DNA of 41,253 nt from Piromyces finnis (lineage: Eukaryota; Neocallimastigomycota; Neocallimastigomycetes; Neocallimastigales; Neocallimastigaceae), in assembly GCA_002104945.1 (NCBI GenBank), contig MCFH01000114.1:1-41253 (forward strand), in the 5' to 3' direction. Under the pieces are notes generated by a model, which saw only the letters and a list, made by a program, of their open reading frames with translations, had not been told where the DNA came from and made no database searches. Each line of letters opens with the position of its first letter. Position 1 is the first letter of the stretch. Below are positions 38,631 through 41,253 of this stretch, in pieces. The translations under genes and the position numbers were made by a program.

Positions 38631-40301
38631 ATGTCAGTCCTTTATATTAAAGACAAGAATTATATCAGACGTGGTACCCGGTCTTATGGTATCCCCTTAG
38701 ATGATATTCGCTCCTTCTTTATCCGTGGTATTCGATCATGGTCAGTAAATATGCTATGGGAAAAACTCGAGGTTATTCTAGAAGATAAATTTAATTCAGT
38801 TATTAGTGTTAAATATTTTCAGACTTTCAATGATCACTTTTTCTTAGTCAAGGTTCATGGTTCATCGAAAGATTGTATTAAAATCTTACACATGTTAAAG
38901 AAGAAACTTTCAGTTACCTCAATTTCCTTTTCAGCTCGTAGTAGAAGGAATCACAAATACACTTTTTCCACTCTCAAACGTAAAATTTTAGTTTCTAATA
39001 AACATCAACATTCTATTCAACAATCATTTCAACAATCAGTTCAACAATCTCATCAACAATCCGATCTTCAACTAGATCTTCAACAAGATCTTCAACAAGT
39101 TTCCAATCATGAAAATATTCCAGATCTACAGCAAACACAATTTCAATCTCAACATTCAACAATTAATTCTAATAGCTCTATCAACTCTGATAACAGTTCA
39201 ATAGTTGATAGTTCTTCAGTTTCACAGCCATCTAGTAATAGTTCTACTTATTCCTCTGATGCATCATCCATTAATAACGATGACTTTAATAATAATAATA
39301 ATAGCAACGATTCTTCCTCATCCAACAAGCCTGTTAACTTTTCTTTTTGTCTTAGTTGGAACACCAATGGGTGGAATCACGAAAAGAGAGATAGTATTAG
39401 CTATTTCACAGCTATTTTCAAACCATTATTTTTATGTTTCCAAGAAACTGGTAATGGTTCTGGATCGAATACAGATTATCCTTGTCGTGTTACTTTGCGA
39501 AACTATAGACACTTTTTCAAGAAAGCTGACGAATCAGTTCCGGGAATGAGAGGTTTATATTTAGGTTTTCACAATTCGTGTCAAGCCTCACTTGAAAACT
39601 TCTCTGGAAAGTATATTATTTCTATTTATACTTTTAGTCTCTGGAATAGATTCAAATGCTCGATTGGAAATGTTTATATGCCTCATAGTCATCACAACAT
39701 CTATGTTGATCATGCAAAGTTAGAAGTTCGCTTGTGGTTACAAACTCATTCATCCCATCCATCGATTCTTGTTGGTGATTTTAATATGTCTAAAGTAAAA
39801 TTATCCAACTGGTTATCAACTAATGGATTAGGAGATTGGGAAATTCTTCCGCTTAGAGGGTCTACTATCTCTTGGACTCGAGGTGATCAATCTTCCGACA
39901 TTGACCATGCTCTTATCAATTCGAAGATGAAAGATCTTATTCACTCAGGATCATTTATAAATAATTTTTATCCTGTATCAGACCATAAGCCACTTCTTAT
40001 TAATGGTAAAATTATTCCTATGGAAGATTTTTCTAATGACTTTAATGTTCCTAAGAAAATTCTGAAATGGAATAGATTAAAATGTATTGAGGAAAAGGAA
40101 TCTATTATCAGTCATAATAAATTCCAAATACTTTCAGCAAAATTCAACGATCCTAATGTTTCTACAGATGAACTTTCCAAAGAGTTTACTTCAACTGCTT
40201 TTTCAATTGCAGACGAGCTCAGTATTACCTCAGCAAATAATGTTATAAAGTCTTCATTTCATATTTCACAACAAATTTTTAATCTCCAAAAATCAAAATG
40301 A
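38631..40301 (+). CDS. LINE ORF1: basic N-terminal domain, Q/S-rich linker, APE-type endonuclease
   Basis: 556 residues. Residues 1-120 are a basic, possibly RNA-binding region (FNDHFFLVKVHGSSKDCIKI then LHMLKK) with no CCHC knuckle visible. A Gln-rich stretch (about 125-160) and a Ser/Asn-rich linker (about 170-232) follow. Residues about 236-470 are an apurinic/apyrimidinic-type endonuclease, with SWNTNGWN (242), FLCFQETG, NVYMPHSHH, VGDFNM (381), STISWTRG, SDIDHAL (422) and SDHKPL (450), so the catalytic Asn, Glu, Asp and His positions are all present. The enzyme would nick target DNA to prime reverse transcription. About 100 residues follow before TGA. The endonuclease is thus apart from the reverse transcriptase, which starts in the -1 frame at an overlapping ATG. 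Confidence 0.85.
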   Translation: MSVLYIKDKNYIRRGTRSYGIPLDDIRSFFIRGIRSWSVNMLWEKLEVILEDKFNSVISVKYFQTFNDHFFLVKVHGSSKDCIKILHMLKKKLSVTSISFSARSRRNHKYTFSTLKRKILVSNKHQHSIQQSFQQSVQQSHQQSDLQLDLQQDLQQVSNHENIPDLQQTQFQSQHSTINSNSSINSDNSSIVDSSSVSQPSSNSSTYSSDASSINNDDFNNNNNSNDSSSSNKPVNFSFCLSWNTNGWNHEKRDSISYFTAIFKPLFLCFQETGNGSGSNTDYPCRVTLRNYRHFFKKADESVPGMRGLYLGFHNSCQASLENFSGKYIISIYTFSLWNRFKCSIGNVYMPHSHHNIYVDHAKLEVRLWLQTHSSHPSILVGDFNMSKVKLSNWLSTNGLGDWEILPLRGSTISWTRGDQSSDIDHALINSKMKDLIHSGSFINNFYPVSDHKPLLINGKIIPMEDFSNDFNVPKKILKWNRLKCIEEKESIISHNKFQILSAKFNDPNVSTDELSKEFTSTAFSIADELSITSANNVIKSSFHISQQIFNLQKSK

Positions 40302-41253
40302 AGTTGTATAAGAGATTTAAAAAAGAAAGAATTTATGATATAGATGAATTTATTAAAAGAATTAAAATCTACCGTAAACTCATTGATTACATCCACAAAA
40401 GATGTAATGAATTTAGGAAGCAAGAATATCTTCATTGGATTAAAACAGGATGTGAGTATATGAAGAGTCATAATCCTAAGAAGGCCTGGAAATGGATCAA
40501 GAAAACTGCAAAAATTGGAAAAGATTCTTTCTTTATTGCTCAACCAATTAAAAATAAAAATGGAGAATTAGTTGTTGCTACGGAAGAACAACTAGATGTG
40601 TGGCATGATCATTTCGAAAATCTTGCATCAGACCCAAGTGGTGTAAGTCTTGATTTGGAGCATTGGTATGAAGAACCAACGAATAAACGTTTTTCACTTC
40701 CTATGCTTGATGAGTGGGATATCAACCAAGATATTAGTATTGATGAAGTCAAGTCAGCTATCCTCACTACTCCAAATTATAAAGCATCAGGTCCGGATGG
40801 TATTCCAATTGAATTTTACAAAGCATTAGTTCCATCAAGTAATGATTCTAATAATGCTACAGATAATAATTCTTCCGGTAATACTACTTCAGATAATGAT
40901 GCTCATGGTTTAAATTTTATTCTTAAATTATTCAACCGTATTTGGGATGGAGATTTCCCCAACTCATGGAATGAATCCAGTATTGTTTCTATTCCTAAGA
41001 AGGGAGATTTGACAGATTGTGATAACTATCGAGGTATATCACTTATCAATAATGGTATTAAGTTGATTTCCAAAATTGTCACCACTAGAATCTCAGAATA
41101 TGGTCTAAAGAATAATTTCATTAGACCTGAACAATTTGGTTTTCGAAAAAAGGAAGAAAGTATTAGTCTTTTCATTTCAATCCAAGAAATATGCCGTAGA
41201 CGTCAATTAGATAATAAAGAGACATATTTGGCCTTTTTAGATCTCAGGAAAGG
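40298..41253 (+). CDS. LINE ORF2: reverse transcriptase N-terminal part (cut by window end)
   Basis: Open for 318 codons to the window edge. It begins at ATG 40298, whose last two bases start the TGA of ORF1. After about 150 residues of linker it shows reverse transcriptase blocks: SGPDGIPIEFYKA (164), SSIVSIPKKGDLTDC, NYRGISLINN (243), EQFGFRKKEES (278) and YLAFLDLRK (about 310), the beginning of motif A. An Asn/Ser/Thr-rich insertion (about 178-206) sits between the first blocks. The YxDD motif and any RNase H or zinc-finger region lie beyond the window. No stop or frameshift within what is visible. An in-frame TAA at 40280 shows that this frame cannot extend upstream past ORF1's last codons. 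Confidence 0.85.
   Translation, partial: MKLYKRFKKERIYDIDEFIKRIKIYRKLIDYIHKRCNEFRKQEYLHWIKTGCEYMKSHNPKKAWKWIKKTAKIGKDSFFIAQPIKNKNGELVVATEEQLDVWHDHFENLASDPSGVSLDLEHWYEEPTNKRFSLPMLDEWDINQDISIDEVKSAILTTPNYKASGPDGIPIEFYKALVPSSNDSNNATDNNSSGNTTSDNDAHGLNFILKLFNRIWDGDFPNSWNESSIVSIPKKGDLTDCDNYRGISLINNGIKLISKIVTTRISEYGLKNNFIRPEQFGFRKKEESISLFISIQEICRRRQLDNKETYLAFLDLRK

Larger units (their letters stand above)
37109..41253 (+). mobile_element. LINE-type (non-LTR) retrotransposon, 3' end beyond window
   Basis: The order is: repeated structured leader (37109-38217), unique leader (38218-38630), first ORF with an apurinic-type endonuclease (38631-40301), and a second ORF with the N-terminal part of a reverse transcriptase (40298 onward, open to the window edge). 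Endonuclease plus reverse transcriptase in this order defines a non-LTR element. The catalytic YxDD motif, 3' UTR, tail and target-site duplication are outside the window, so clade and completeness cannot be judged. Both ORFs are intact as far as seen, so a young copy is possible. Placing the left boundary at the repeat array is inferred: a degenerate repeat piece runs into the unique leader. Confidence 0.85.

Noticed and set aside
40283-40301. Programmed -1 frameshift between the LINE ORFs
   Set aside because: No heptamer of XXXYYYZ form in the correct phase within the 19-nt shared window; the ATGA overlap is a simpler explanation.

Overview
The window looks like nuclear DNA of an anaerobic gut fungus (Neocallimastigomycota). 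Supporting signs are the extremely AT-rich spacers with homopolymer and AAT/AAAT/TA runs, compact exons split by small GT-AG introns, Asn/Ser-rich protein segments, genes of bacterial type inside a eukaryotic contig, and a probable flagellum-related gene, which fits zoospores. Dictyostelium-like AT richness was considered. The intron density (21 exons in one gene), the bacterial-type genes and the class C-like receptor with a bacterial-type binding domain fit a gut fungus better. The genus cannot be set from sequence alone.

Layout, left to right. 1-3198: AT-rich spacer with small repeats. 3199-3696: a four-helix DUF1648 membrane protein of bacterial type. 5316-8050: PRP19, the U-box/WD40 splicing ubiquitin ligase, reconstructed in six exons. 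10038-15147: a nine-exon receptor with a bacterial-type solute-binding ectodomain, seven membrane helices and a long cytosolic tail. 15549-19370 (minus): a two-exon seven-helix protein carrying an RGS domain, tail to tail with the receptor. 21081-28194: a 21-exon DExH RNA helicase of the DHX29/YLR419W type. 29057-31589: an eight-exon ZBBX-like gene. 32180-33043 (minus): a CPBP-family intramembrane protease of bacterial base composition, still preceded by a Shine-Dalgarno-like sequence. 34477-36186: V-ATPase subunit B. 37109-41253: a LINE-type retrotransposon cut by the window edge, with an array of repeated hairpins upstream of its first ORF.

The genes do not form one pathway. PRP19, the helicase and V-ATPase B are housekeeping. 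The two seven-helix genes both point to heterotrimeric G-protein signalling. The two bacterial-type genes look like transfers of different age: DUF1648 has host-like composition, CPBP does not.

The observations I rate highest are: (1) the hairpin array in the LINE leader, where differences between copies mostly keep base pairing, including one compensatory pair and two G-U wobbles; (2) the LINE coding layout, with endonuclease in the first ORF and reverse transcriptase in a -1 frame ORF joined by an ATGA stop/start overlap; (3) the receptor/receptor-RGS pair; (4) the bacterial protease with its bacterial-looking upstream sequence and a homopolymer frame change near its start. Exon boundaries were assigned by eye from GT-AG sites, frame and protein family resemblance. 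No search or alignment was run.
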